Below the pieces are notes generated by a model. That model had not been told where the DNA came from. It saw only the letters and a program-made list of their open reading frames with translations, and searched no databases. Below are positions 24,720 to 42,060 of a DNA stretch of 64,000 nucleotides, one piece after another (the stretch's first letter is position 1; every line of letters starts with the position of its first letter). The position numbers were made by a program, and so were the translations under genes. This DNA is from Rhea pennata (Eukaryota > Chordata > Aves > Rheiformes > Rheidae): positions 13,236,899 through 13,300,898 of the forward strand of contig NC_084678.1 in assembly GCF_028389875.1 (NCBI RefSeq). Direction: 5' to 3'.

Positions 24720-25381
24720 CTATAAGAAATTTAAAGTACAAGTTACTTCATTCAAGAATGAAAAAACATGTACAAGGTTTGCTTCAGAGAGAAAGCCATT
24801 TTACATGAAGAATAGAAGCTGTTCTACATATTTGGTACTGCCACCTATTTTTTAGGATGTCAAATGCAACCATTCCAAACCGTGAATAATTTTTCTTTTT
24901 AATGCAAAACAGGCCTAACATATATTTTGCCAGCCATATTAACTGCAGATCTTGATTCAGACATTTAGTTTACTATTTTACAGACAGCACTGTCATTTAG
25001 AAGCATGCTGATCAGCAAGCACCTTACAGAGAGACTTGTGCTGTTTCAACAATATTACTGTGTGCAGACACAGTGATGACAATGTTAAGGCACAAACATT
25101 ACATTTATTACAGCAAGCTGATGCCTCATCTGTATAACAGCCCTGGTCACAAATCCATCTTTCCCAGGTATGCTATTTAATGCTTGAGACAGAGTCTAGA
25201 GACTATTTCAGTTGCTAGCGATGCAATGACACAAGTAAAACTGCAAGCAGCATCTACCTTTCACAGAAACTAGGTAACCTTCACGCAGGTGAGCCTGCCC
25301 GTTAGGGAAACGCGAGGAGCCCGGCGCTGCTCAGGGGAAGAGCTGCAGTAAGACACCTCCGGCCAGGCGCTTACTTACATT

Positions 25382-25666
25382 TCATTCCTTCTTGGGCTTC
25401 ACTGTTTTCACAGTGGCCGTGGCCGCCCTCTCCGCCTCTGCTTTGTACTGAGGCTTCATTGCTGCTCTAACGACCTGGGCACAGATCTGGGAGTACCGGA
25501 TGTAACTACAGCCAGAGGGAAGGGGGAAAGAAGAAAACAACAGTAAGAATCAAGCACGTCCCCAAAGCCTCTCCCCCCCCCCTCCAGAGGCGCCTCGGCA
25601 GCCCGCGCTGCGCGGCCCGGGCCGCGGCCGATACCTGAGCCCGGCCTGCCGCCAGTACGACACCAT
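25382..25666 (-). CDS. ATP5F1E: ATP5F1E, mitochondrial ATP synthase epsilon subunit
   Basis: Small subunit of the central stalk of the F1 ATP synthase in the mitochondrial matrix. Coding exons 25666-25635 and 25505-25382; 156 nt, 51 residues, the same length as the human protein. The product begins MVSYWRQAGLSYIRYSQIC and ends in a lysine-rich tail, TVKPKKE. The start lies in GCGGCCATGG, a strong initiation context, and the family lacks a cleaved targeting peptide, as here. The intron between the coding exons is short (129 nt). A second intron starts three nt after the stop and leads to the 3' UTR exon at 24719. The promoter is a CpG island with three CCAAT boxes. The order next to PRELID3B, on the same strand, is conserved with mammals, although the gap is much larger here. 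Confidence 0.96.
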
Positions 25667-26130
25667 GGCCGCGGCTCCCGAGGACTCGGCCGGCCGCCGC
25701 GCGCCGCCGCCGCCAAGGTCAGCGCCCACCGGAACGGGAAAGGCGGCCCTTCCCGCCGCCAGCCAATCAGCATGCAGGAGTACTCGCGCCGCCAACCAGA
25801 GTTCGAGTTACCTCAGGGAATCTGGCCAATGGCAACTACCCTGCCCCTCCCCCTAGCCATAAGAACAACCAATCAGAGAGCTAAATGAGGCAAGCGCGGC
25901 CCCGCGGGCTGCTGAAGAGGAGCGAGGGCCTCTGTGGGTGAGGCGCCGCGTCGGCCAACGCGCAGCGTTTCCCCTCGGCCGGGAAGGGACCTAGCGCTAG
26001 CCCGGGGCAAGAGAGCGGGAGCAGCCGGCCGTGCCGGGCCGCATCTGATCAACCCCGCACCAGTGCGGCGTTTGTCTCCGCTTCCCCTGGCGCTAAGTAC
26101 TGCTTAGAGAGGCCTCGGTTCTAGCTTCCA
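25560..26130. promoter_or_regulatory. CpG island promoter of ATP5F1E with three CCAAT boxes
   Basis: GC- and CpG-rich block centred on ATP5F1E exon 1 and continuing about 450 bp upstream. CCAAT occurs at 25763-25767, 25826-25830 and 25869-25873, 97-203 bp above the ATG and spaced 63 and 43 bp, the arrangement typical of NF-Y-driven housekeeping promoters. The island runs further than the gene needs, so a divergent plus-strand transcript is possible, but I could not identify an exon. Confidence 0.75.
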
Positions 26131-28655
26131 GGTATGGCCAGCTGGGACCTGCTCCAGGGATCGAGAAAAGGGGAGTTTGGTGATTCTGAGCCAGTGATTT
26201 GTCAGAAAAATAGTACATTCGAATAAACTATGGACTAGACGTTTAAACTTTTTTTTTCTATGAGGCTGATGGCTAGTTATAGTTATTAGTTACATATTAA
26301 GTCATTGCTAAATAGTTCAGTAATGCTGTTGTAATTAAGTATTTAAGCAAGTGCCTGAAAGTGCCTTTTCCCCCCCCTCCCCCCAATCCATATCAGATGT
26401 TGTTACTTCTTTCTGCTATTTTTTTTAGCTCTTTAACAGTGTAAAGATGAAAATGAGAACCAAGTGATGTTTATAACACAGACTACTTCTGATCTGAAGT
26501 TTTAAGCCAGGTGTGGCCAAGCTGTGCCATTTTCTGAGTTTATCCCCTAGAATACAATGCCTTAGCATGGGATTCTTCTGGCTGTAAGAAAGACCATTTG
26601 TTGCATACACATACAATTATATTAATCATTTACTCTAAACAGATGTCTTAAAAACAACATAATCTAGCAGCTCTAATCTTTTGTTTACACTTGCTGGAAA
26701 GTAGTAAACAATTTTCCATATGTAATGGTGGTAATAAGCAAAGATCTTAAGAGCAATAAGCAAAATTGACTTGAATCACATTTGGTAGGCATCAACACAG
26801 TCCTAATTTAATGCTTAGTTAAATAATTGGTATTTAAGTACATATTGGATTGGGCTTTTATTACATGCTTGCATGTAAGTATGTATACCTATTCTCACAT
26901 CTATCCTTTCCATCCAAAACCAGAGCATACCACAAAATATGTAAGAATTCTCCAAGAGCCATATGGATTTAGAGGAAACTCTGATGACTTGGGTCATTCC
27001 ATAGAGGCTTTGTGTTTTCCTGCCTATTCTGCTATGTGCTGAAGTATATCACCCTAGAAACTACACAGTGATGGTTACATTTACAGTAAATTTCTAAAGC
27101 AGAGAATAATCAATTTTATTAGAGATTTCACTTAGTCCAGGACCACTGCAGTTAACAATTGATACACCATAAGAATGACAGCACAGATCCACCAAAACCA
27201 AGAGAATAATCATTTACTAAATATATGATAGTGTGTTTCATGGATAATCATATGACAGTGGGAAAAGATTGCCTATTAATGTAATTAGCAGGAACACCAA
27301 CTGGGAGGAAAGAGTGGGAAGAAGGAAAGAATGTCCTGTCCTTACTTTACCTACTTGATCTCTCTACTGAGATTACTGAAGAAGAGTCTAATTGGTGCCA
27401 GTTGTGATGACTTTAGGACACCAGGTTAGACTAGTTCCTTCCATCTGGAGCAATAATTTATTATTGTTTTTAATGCCTATGAAATGTCTTTGCTCCAACT
27501 GAATTTGGGCTTCATTTCTAAAATCAAAGTATTACAATTTTTCCTACATCAATTTAAAAAGATAAATAATATAAATGAGGCAGCAAGCAATTCCTATTTC
27601 AGGTATTTATTTCCTTATTTAGATTTTATGCAAGCCATTTTTGTCCTTATGCTTCTGAGACATATATGGCCTATTGGAGCAAAGCTTTCCATTTTGTAAA
27701 AAATTAAAACTAATAAAAGATATTTTGAATGACAGACAGCACTTTCAAGACAGAAAGGGTATCAGTGAGGTGATATTGAAACAAAAGATATTTGTCTTTG
27801 GAAAACTCAATTATAAGAATGATAAAAAAATAGTTCAAAGAAGCACCGAAGATATAAGAAAGCCCAACTCTGTTACCTATGCAGCATATTTGATATAGCA
27901 CAACTAAGTGTACTACTTGCATATTCATATACTGGTAAAGGACATTATTGGTAGGTACTTGGTAGGTAACATAGTTACAGATAAGATTATTTTAAGCCTT
28001 ATGGGCAGCCCAGGCCACAAATACAGCTTGCCAGAAAAGAATTATGCTAGCAGTGATGATCACTTGTTTCAGCTACATGTCCCTCTATTTCTTCCCCCCA
28101 CTACAGCCTCTGATCCATCATTCTACCTATCTCTCAGCTGCTCCTTTTTTTTCCCCCAATTTTCTTTCCCACCACATCTCCCCTCTCTGTACCTCCATAT
28201 GAAGTATCCATTGCCTGCAATTCTGCACAACCTGCTCAGATTTAAATTGGTAATGGAGATATGCAACCTGGATGCCATTATTTGCACATTTAGCTCTATT
28301 TACTCTTTATTGATCTTGATAGATAAACATTCAGCATTAGTTGAAAAGTTAAATCTTTGGGAGAGGTAGCAGGCTGAGACAGAATGAAAATTAGGTAACA
28401 GAAATTGCGTTCTATAACCTTTCCAGAATATATATTGGTATATATGCAGCTATAAACAAGGCACTGTTACAGATTTATACAGCCTATTTTCATACCCAGT
28501 TCTGTTTAGATGATAGGACATATTTGTAAAGCCCCAAACGTTCCTCAAATAGAGCTTTTGGAGACATTTGACACAGAAATTAAAAAGAGTACACAAAGGA
28601 GGAAGGTTTAGAAAGGTATGGAGAAGTTGCAGAGGAGGAAAATGGATATTCTAAG
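26131..28655. other. Intergenic region upstream of ATP5F1E
   Basis: AT-rich sequence without recognised genes or repeats. The longest open frame (27908-28369, plus, 153 codons) has no resemblance to a protein I know and begins without a clear start context. Confidence 0.5.
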
Positions 28656-28659
28656 AGGG

Positions 28660-29535
28660 TTAGATGCAGAGATCAAGAGAAGCTGAAGAGGTGCGGTTAG
28701 AAACATCCAGAAATGTGAGAGCAGAGAGGTTGGGAGGAACTAAAGATGTGAGATTAGAAATGTCCAGTGAAACTGAGGAAGAGAGGGAAGAAGAATCCTG
28801 AAAGGAAAGATCAGAGGCATCCAGTAAGGGTGTAGAGATGAGATTACAGACATCCTCAGAGGTTGATGAAGATGGCTCAGATGAGTCCTGAAATGTGAAA
28901 TTGTTAAAATCCGTGAGATCTAGTGATTCTGAAGAGGTAGAGGTGGTGTATTCTGAGACATCTAGTGAGGGTGGAGGGGTTGTACAGGAAAAGTCCAAGG
29001 AAGCTGAGGAGGTGTGACTGGAGTCAACCAGGGAGGGTGAAGAAGTGAGGCTGGAGAGGTCTAGAGAGGTGGAAGAAGTGGGACTGTAGAAATCTAGAGA
29101 GGGTACTGAGGTCACACTTGAGAGATCTAAGGAGATTGAAGAACTGTCGCCAGAGAGGTTCTGAGAGCCCGATGAGGTGAGACTTGATAAGTCCAGCGAA
29201 ACGGAAGAGGTGAAACTGGAGCACTCCAAGGAATCTGAAGAGGTGAGGCTGGAGAGCTCTAAGGAGATTGAAGAAGAGGTACTGGAGAAGTCTGAAGAGG
29301 CTGAAGAGGTGAGACTTGAAAGGTCCAGAGAAGATGAAGAGGTGAGAGTGGAGAAGTCCACAGAGGACGAAGAGCTCAGACTGGATAGATCCAAAGAATC
29401 TGAAAAGGGGATTTTAAAGAGTTCCAAGGAGGCTGAAGTCTTGACACTGGAGGGGTCCAGGGAGACCAAAAAAGTGAGACCAGGTAGGTCCAGGTGGATC
29501 GAAGGACAAAACTGAAAAGCCAAGTAAATCTGCAT
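28660..29535. repeat. 33-bp-unit minisatellite, about 25 diverged copies, with a 291-codon minus-strand open frame
   Basis: A purine-rich tandem array whose unit is 33 bp. Read on the minus strand, it gives an unbroken frame from 29535 to 28660 made of an 11-residue serine/leucine repeat of the type LDLSSLTSSxS; I count about 25 units. On the plus strand, the longest open stretch (29177-29515) repeats the acidic/basic type VRLExSxExEE. Copies differ clearly from each other, and length changes stay in multiples of three on the minus strand. There is no known domain, signal peptide or splice partner that I can see. It may be a non-coding minisatellite or the repetitive exon of an unknown gene. 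Confidence 0.8.
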
Positions 29536-32500
29536 GACTACTGTCTTACTAAATCTTAAGTATTTTTAATTATGAATTTCTAATAACATGCCAAAAAACC
29601 TTAAAGACATAATGAAGCCCAAAGAATATTACAACTGAAAATAACTAAGCACACAAGAGAGGGCTAGTATTTTAATCCTTATGTCTCTTCATCTCTGCTT
29701 TTTGGTACAGAAATTATAGTAGTAAAAGTTCACAGAATTAGTCTTTAGAATACTGCTCTTCTGAGAGAACTACAAGCACAGGAAAACGTTGTTTTTCTAT
29801 CTTTTTAATATTTTTTTATATTTGATATTCTGGCATATCTTTCATATTCAGTCAGATTTTAGCATCTACAATAGCCTGACAGAGAATACCATTGTCAGAT
29901 GCAGTCTCCCTGTCTTGAAAGTCTCAAATAAAACAATAGTTACAAAATGTTTTTGTTTTTCAAGTATCACAGGATATTCAGACGTTATACTGCATTATAC
30001 TTGTTATGCAGAGAGATTTAAACAAATACACAGTTGTAAAAGGCAACTGCAAGTCAAACTTGGCCTCTGGTTATAATGGTGTGAGGGATTACTTCTGTGT
30101 GATTCACAACATCTAACTCAAAATATGGATGTTTCTGATGACACTAACAGAAACGGCAAAGGAAAACTATTTTCCTCAGCAGCGTGTCCAGATTTTATTT
30201 TTGGAAGGCAGCAGTATGCTGAAATGGTTCCATGACTAAGAAATAAACACTTCAGCAACATCAGCTCTGCTTGCTCTTTATCTAAAGAGAGGTCTTTTTT
30301 TAGTTTTATTTTTTTATCTGTGGGCCTAGAAAACTGTACCATAAAAACAGTATCTTTTTATTTTGTGGTTAGTTTGAATCATCTAACAAAAATATACTGC
30401 AGAGATACATTCTGATAGAAAGCAGGTATGTAATTAAAAAGGAAACAGAGCAGCTTATATTTCAATTCATAAAGGTGCTTCTAATTATAGTGTGAGTAGA
30501 TCAAGAGGCAGATCATTCTACAGCTGCCTTCTCTCAAGACTGTAGTGCAAAATGGAGTAGTTGAATCCTGCTGTTGTCTTTCTAGGCATGGGATTACACA
30601 TACAATTTTTCAGAGAGTCATTACAAAAATTATTGTATTACCCAAGAAGGTGAAAGATGGATACTTAACTGGAGGCTGCAGTTTCTCTGGTGAATGCACC
30701 CAAGCTTTGTCTGTGTTATTATACAACTGATGTCCAGATGCATGTATAACAGATTTAACATAATCGCCATGGGCAGAACTCCCACTGAAGTCACCTCAAC
30801 TAAGGTAGGGGTCTGCTGAATATTAGCTGAAGTTGATAAGAATGATGCCTTCCTATGTAAATATGATTTAGCATAATTTAGCACAACGTAAAATTAGCAC
30901 AACATAAAAATTATTAGACTAAGAAAAGCTGCTTATTTAAGAGTCTCACTTATTTAAAACTCTCACTTAACGGTGAGACCTACAAATGAAATAGCTATTG
31001 AATATACTTAGTATTTATTCATAATATAGTTGTAATTTTAGAGCTCATGCAACATGGTTGTAATTTTATCAAGAGAATAAAGTTTATAGATCAGAAAGGG
31101 AAAACATGTAACTTTCTCAACATGTATAATACTTGTGATGAGATTACAAGCTTCCCTGTTGTCCTATATTCATAACAAAACTAAAAATAATTGAACTCCT
31201 CAAAAATCATTAGTTAACAACATTCCATCATTTTGTGACTATCTTTAATTTAAAAAGTTTCTCAAATGCATAGTACAGAGGAAGCTAAGTAATTATATAA
31301 GTCAAATTACAATTCAGCAAGAAGCCAGTATCAGTATGCTTTCCAATAGATTAAAAATTCCGTCATCCCCTCACTGTGTTCCTTTTGCCTTAATTTCAAA
31401 TGGCAGAGATACTGCACATCTTCTTTGAAATAATCTAGTCAAGAAACACGAAGCTATAGTTATTATTGTATAAAATAGACGTCAGTAATAATACTTACTA
31501 CCTCTGAGAGCTGTGGACTTATCTCCTTTCTCTGCTTGGGTAAGCCATATTGGGCTGTGCTGTTAAAGCTCTGCTGTTCTTTCTGCTGATGACCCTAATC
31601 TGTTGCACAGCTACTGGAAATCATGCCATGCTGATGACAATACAGGTCATCATCTCCTATTAAATCTCTTCTTGTCTAAGAACAGCACTCACCACAGAGC
31701 ACCAGCTTAAAACATTCTGAAATCAGCCCTAATTATAAGATAAAGTTTCAATTTTGTACTGATTCCTTTTACAGGACTACGTTTTGAAGGTTAGTTGATT
31801 TAGCAGATGAAGAAAATAATTTTTAACTTTTGGACACCTGGATTCAAAGTAAAAATAATTCTGGCAATGTTATTCAAGTTCTCGGCTGTCCATTCTACAA
31901 AGCCTGGCACAGATTTTCTTTGGAGGGACCCAGGATCTGCAGATCAGAATTCAGGTACACTCAAGTTTTAAGAATTTTGTGCATCAATAATTATTTTAAT
32001 GTATTTAATAACTTTTTATGTTAGCTTTGTTACTTTTAAGGTATTTTTATGATAAAACACCACAATAATGTAAAACTTTCTCTTCACAGATGATAATATT
32101 GGATAAAAGTTTCAAACACCCGCGAGACATGAAAAGCTAGGGCCCTTTTTCAGAAGTTCCTAAGTTTTTTTGAAAGGCAAGAGACACTTAGAATCTTGGA
32201 TAAATAAGGGTTTGTAAAAATTATACACATTATTGTATCTCTCTTTGCAGATAGAGAAATATTTATGCAGTACCACCCTGCATAAATATGTCCTTTCTAT
32301 GCTTTCACAGGAAAAGCAGAGAAGTTATGTCACTTGCTGAGTATTATCCAAAATTGACAATTCTAAACAGGAGAAATAAGCCTGTATAAAGCATCAAGCT
32401 AAGACAGTAAAATGTTTCTAGTACTTCAGCTAGATGATTCAGAATATTATATTGGACTATATGATATAAATAAATCCTAACTATCAGTACTAACACATAT

Positions 32501-35500
32501 CTGCTAACTCCTAACTTCACAACCTACCTACTAGGTTTTACTATGGATACTATATGAAAATGGGTTTAAAACATAGCAAATCTAGATAAACTGGTATCGT
32601 TATCTCACAGATTAATAATATCTAGCTACTCCCCTGAAAGCCATTGACAAGAAATCACCAAATTAGGCTACTTGCAACATTTGGGCCATATTATAAAACA
32701 GGTTTATTAGGCTGTCCGCAAAGTACAACAGTTTCTAGAAATACTGGTACACAGTTGGAAGGCCAATTTCTTTTTTTGACTGATAGATAATTTTAGAATT
32801 TGATGGAAAAAAGCTTGGGCCTATGGTTAGTAGAAAAATATTTATCCATGTATTACTGACTTTATATCCCCCAGCAGATAATGAATATGTAGCTGATACT
32901 TTTTTTAGTTCAGCATTTTTAACTGTTTAATTAAAGAATTGTCAAATGTTTTGGAGAAGAGAATGCCAAAAAGCCATCTTTTGTTGTACTTGTGGTATGT
33001 GCAAGTGAAGAGAGAGAGAGATGACAGATCTTTAGCATTTAAATCAACAATACACAAATGTAGTTTTACTGTTATAACAACACATTATAAGAAATAAAAT
33101 TAAATTGACCTTTTGTCAAGCATTGACGCTAGCTGGGGGTCAGCTGTAATTTTACAGGCCATCAGGCCATCAATTGATGTCTTACAAATTATCTCCTGAT
33201 TTGCTGGGCTGAAAAACAAAGCTCCAATTATAAAACAAATCCAACTAAAACCTGAATCCCACAAGTTTGCAGAAGTCTGATGAATTACTAAGCGTTCCAA
33301 TATTAACCATTACTTTTTTTACAGCATCAAATACACTTCTAGTAGATGCACTATGAAATTACCACAATACGTGTTGCAGAGACAATATAATTTCAGGAAA
33401 CTTAATAGCTTGCTATAGATAGGGAGAACCTCCATTCCTCCTTCCCTTCCAGTGTGTCCCACCTTGGTGCTGGCTGCATATATATTGTATCACTTCTCAC
33501 ATGCAGTTTTCTGACTCAGCAAGTTGAACTGGCTCAGCAAAGGGTCTGAAGAGCACTGTATCCAGCACCAAGAGAAGCAGCAGGATGGCACAGCCAAGAG
33601 CAAGCAGGCAGGCAGACATACATGGGACTGTTTCCTTTCAGTGTGGAAAACAAGTAATCTAGTGCAGTCAAAAACATAACTACACCTTTAGAAGCATTCA
33701 ATCTTATGGTAACATAAAAATGAATGTGTACAATAGAGAAAGAAAGGGTCCCGTGGAAGTGAAAGGACAGCCTTCAGCTTCAGGAACTGGAGGATTCCAA
33801 AATGACTCTGTGCTTTCACATGAGTTTTACAGTCACTCTTCAGTTCTTCTATAAACTAACTTCTGTAGGATGCTGATCGCTCCTTCAAACAGAGCATCTC
33901 TCAATGCCAAGGGGCGTTTGAAAGGTTGCAGTTACTAGACATTGGGTGCTTAGGATTACTTATTTAAGACTTGTTGGAAAAGACTAACCATATAGTTTAA
34001 CTGCAGTTACACAGCACAACAGACAAGTCAGCAACACTGTAGGAAATCTCAGTTAAAGCTTCCTCTAAGCGTATTTTTCCAAAATAATGACTAACAACAG
34101 ATTTACAGTTAGAGTTAGCAGCTATAAAACTGAACGGGTGCTGACACCCATTGTTAGCAAGAGGAAGTACTGCTCAGGTAAACTTTGTTTAGAAGTACTT
34201 CATTCTTATTGCTGATTGAACCAATGCATATTATTTGAGTGTTCGTAGAGACACAAATAATTTCAGTCACAGTAAATTTAGGACTTCACTTTCTTCCATG
34301 GTAGCTGTTTATCATTTCACTCCGTGAATAGTAGTGCCTTTTAGAACGCTAGAATATTAGGCTATCAGCAAGATTTATACTGCATAAACCTCACTCTCAA
34401 CAAGCTAAAAGTTTATAGCACAGATGGGTGCATGGAAGCTAGACAACTACACACCATCAAGACAAGGTTAAATCACTATGGATCTGTTGTTCTTGGAATG
34501 CTTTGCAGGTAACATGAGACAAATTGTTCTACTGTTGTTTTAGCCATACCAAGCCTGTTTAAATCAAGAAGGAAAGGGCAAGATATGTTTAATTAACAGC
34601 TAAAAATCTTTACTAAAACTAAATCTAACACCAAAATCCCACTACTGGCAAGTCCGATTCTTACATAAAACCTGAAGCAATTTTCCACTCCTTGTTTCAA
34701 CCTGTGACATAAATCATAAATCACCTTCATTCAGAATTTTTCCATAGGCGTTTGTCTATGTCCATGGAGCTACTTAAGAACACTTAAAATTTCATTACAA
34801 CCAGCAGCTAATACAGATGTTCAGTTTCGATAGAAGAGGGCATTAAGCTTGCCAGGATATCAAACGTTCAGCTACTGCAATTTAACCTTTTAAAAAAAAT
34901 TAATAGCTTTTCTGGATGCAGCTTGTTTTAGAAGGACCCTAAGAGACTCACAGCATGCCTCTCCTCCAGGCAGAATCCTCCTTTCCTTTCTTACTAGTTT
35001 TGTCCCTTCAGCTGTAGGTCAGTTTTCTTCTTTCCCGCCTCCTTCACTTTTTCCAACCACCTGAAGCCACAGCTTCCTCGTGCTAGCTGAGGTCACTCAC
35101 TGCAGTTATCAGCCGTTGCTACTGTACATTCCTCTCACCATTGCTAGCCGTGACGCAGCCCTGCAGCGCACTATGAGCTACTGAGATCCACTGTGGACAT
35201 TTGATGCGTTTAACTGGATAAGAAACAATCTGAGTATGCATGCAATACTGAACACCCAGCAGTTGCAGCTTCCTTCTCTTGTTACAAGATAACTACCACC
35301 TTCTAACTGCTGCCTGGTGCACCACTCCATCGCAAGGAAAACTCCTTTAGGCAAACTCTCCTATCCTGAGAATTGTGTGTAAACAAGCAAGCTCTTATGT
35401 GACTGTCCAGACCCAAACATTTTGCTCTCAACAGTGTGCATGCAGATTTTATGTAGAAAGACACATTCCTTAACAGGTAAATTGTAGCATGTAAATCTTA

Positions 35501-37102
35501 GCCCCAAGTAGAGTGAAGATCTTTCCACAGGATCTAGCAGGCTGGGAAATCCAGTTACTAGTCAATATGTCAGATTTACAGAAAAAGCAGAGTTACAAAG
35601 CAAAAGAGACAACAGCAGCTGCAAATGGATTTATTACCACTGAAAATATGTATTTTAGGATAGACATTTGAGTTCAAAAATAGTAAAAAAAATAGTAAAA
35701 GCCACAGCTCTTCTTCACCTTCACCCTCCTCATTCTACATTACTCACCCAGCAGTTAAAACCCCCTCACAAATTTATCAGGAAGTTTTAGGAACTAGCAA
35801 GAACACAGAAAAAAAGTTTATTTAAAAAGCATCACATACAGAAAGCCATACTCCCTGACAGAATGAGAAAGCAGCCATAAAAATAAAGAAAACCATGATC
35901 TTTCAAGAGGCTATTGAATGCTTGCAAAAATTAATTAAATAGCCTAATTTTTTTCAGTGCAAGGCCAACCAGTGAGTTCATACTATGCAGTGCTTAGTGC
36001 AGGCAATTTAGGAAAAGATTAAGTTGACTATAAAATGCCCAGAACTAAATGATGCTTAAGGCATAACAAATATTAAAAATGGTTTCAAGCATTGCACTTC
36101 TTTTTAACAGAAGTGATTGTAGTTTCACGGAAGTTTAACATAAATTTATGTTAAGTTGAAATGCTATTGCAGTTGTAAATGTCAAACCTCAATGATTTCA
36201 ATTTACAAAGGTAAAGTCTCAAACCTTCTTTTTAGAAAAATATTTAAAATTTAACTTTTTATAAGGTATACATACACATACCTGGTTTTTTCCCTACACA
36301 AAAGGTTCTACAGAAGATTGTGTTCCCTTATATTCACAACTTAAAAATAAGCTCCGGTGCTCTGTTTAGCAGACATTATTCAATAGGCAAGTCTCATATA
36401 ACAGAAATGGCATGCAACATAAAATATGGTAGAACAGGTCTTAAAGGCTAAGAAATAGGCTTGACGTTACTTTTAAGCTTAGAATCAAAATTCTAGGAAG
36501 AGCCTCTGGCACCAAAACACAAGATCATCAGTTAATTCAGGGCTGTGTTTGTCCATTTTTCTTTCACAATGAAGGAGTCTTATGGGACAGATAGCCTCTA
36601 CTGAAGTCAACAGGACTACCAATGGAGTGATAGAATATGAAATAAGGATAGCAAAGTCTAACCTTTAAGTTCCCACAGATAATTACTGGATACAGTACCA
36701 ATAATCTATAGCTAGTACCAAGAAACAAATTCAAACTGTATGAAACTTTTTATTCTCAAGGCTTTCATTTCAAAAGACTTGTTTTGTGAGTAAATTAATT
36801 TAAAGAATAAAGGAATTTCTAAAACTTGGATTAGAACAAGATGTTCTATTCAAGATACTATGTTTAAATTAAAGGACAACAGGCTATTCAGTTGATGTAA
36901 TAGGTTATTTTCAGAGCATGATCAAATTAATAGATATATCTATTAATGTTTTTAATACTGCTTCCTCTTTTTAAGTCTCTATTTAGCCAATGAAATGTTT
37001 TTGTCCCTCAGGTGTTTCTTCTATGTTACAAAGTGAACACTTACTTTCCCTACAAGCTCTAGCAGCTTGCAAGATACTAATGTTCTATGCTTAGTGTATC
37101 CC
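29536..37102. other. Intergenic region between the minisatellite and PRELID3B
   Basis: About 7.5 kb of AT-rich DNA on the 3' side of PRELID3B. No gene, RNA gene or transposon was recognised; open frames are below 100 codons. A degenerate direct repeat of about 17 bp (CTTATTTAA...CTCA) is visible at 30931-30968. The right end may include PRELID3B 3' UTR. Confidence 0.5.
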
Positions 37103-37108
37103 TTTATT
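37103..37108 (-). terminator. Candidate poly(A) signal of PRELID3B
   Basis: AATAAA on the minus strand about 740 nt past the PRELID3B stop; another lies at 36748-36753. This is motif evidence only. Confidence 0.35.
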
Positions 37109-37845
37109 TAATGGGATTTTAGAATTGGAAATACATATCCTGTAAGTTTAAAATAAAACTCTACCTTCAGTTACTGCATGTACAGCTCATCAATGTCACA
37201 GTTAGGAACAGAATTTGGGCCTTAGTAGGTTAGAAACATTTTGCATGTTTTACCTATACTGACTGTAAAAACAGTTTTGAGTACCATGTTAGATCAACCA
37301 GTTAAACAAGAGCCAAAAAGTTTATCAAAAAAATTTTGTACATTCTTTTGTATTTCAAGCTTCAAGTAATAAACTTCTGCTAAACCAAGTTGTATCACCC
37401 ATCTATCAAAAATTAACAGAACAATGCTAGAACAAACCATTCTGCTTAATTTTGGGCTTGGTCCCAAAAGAGGTAGTCCTTGAATCACACAAAAATAAGA
37501 ATACCACTGAAGTCAACCTAACATGCCAGTCTCCTCCAACATATGCAGCCTCAGCTCTTTGCAAGAGACTTCCATATTTGAAAATACTATAAGTTAGTGT
37601 TCATATACAGGAACTACACTTGAAAAATATTTCTTCATCTGTAACCTAAGTTCGGTCCAGCAGAACCAATACATTAATTAAGCTTTGCACATCAGCCTCA
37701 TTAGTAAGATTTTAGCTTTTCTCCAAATGTAATTTGGAACATACCTAATTCACAGGTATGCCTTTAAAGATCAAATACATATATTTAGGTTTGGAGAGAA
37801 GCTTTAGACTGTTAAACCTGTTCAGTAATATAAGTATATTTACTA

Positions 37846-41732
<3,887 letters not shown>

Positions 41733-42060
41733 GGCGGCGGCGGCGGGGCCGGCGGGCGGGGGCCGCCGCGCCGCTCCCTCAGGCGCGCCGCGCCGGCACC
41801 CTGCGTGCGAGGCACGGCCGCCGCGGGCCGCTGCGCCTGCGCAGCCAATCGCCGACGCCGTGACGTCAGAGCACACGTACCCTTCGAGAGACGCGCAGCG
41901 GCCCTCAGACGCCGTGTCAGGGCGGCGGGAGGGGTCGCGCTGAGCGCGTGCGCAGGGCACCGCCCGCGCCGCTGGGCGCGGCCCCGCGCGCAGCGCCCTG
42001 TCCCGTCCCTCGGTGCGGTCACCGCTGCGGTTCGCGAACCGCCAAGGCCACGGAGGGAGT

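Noticed and set aside
27908-28369. 153-codon plus-strand frame just before the minisatellite
   Set aside because: No resemblance to a known protein, no ATG start and no splice context; a frame this long can occur by chance in 64 kb read six ways.
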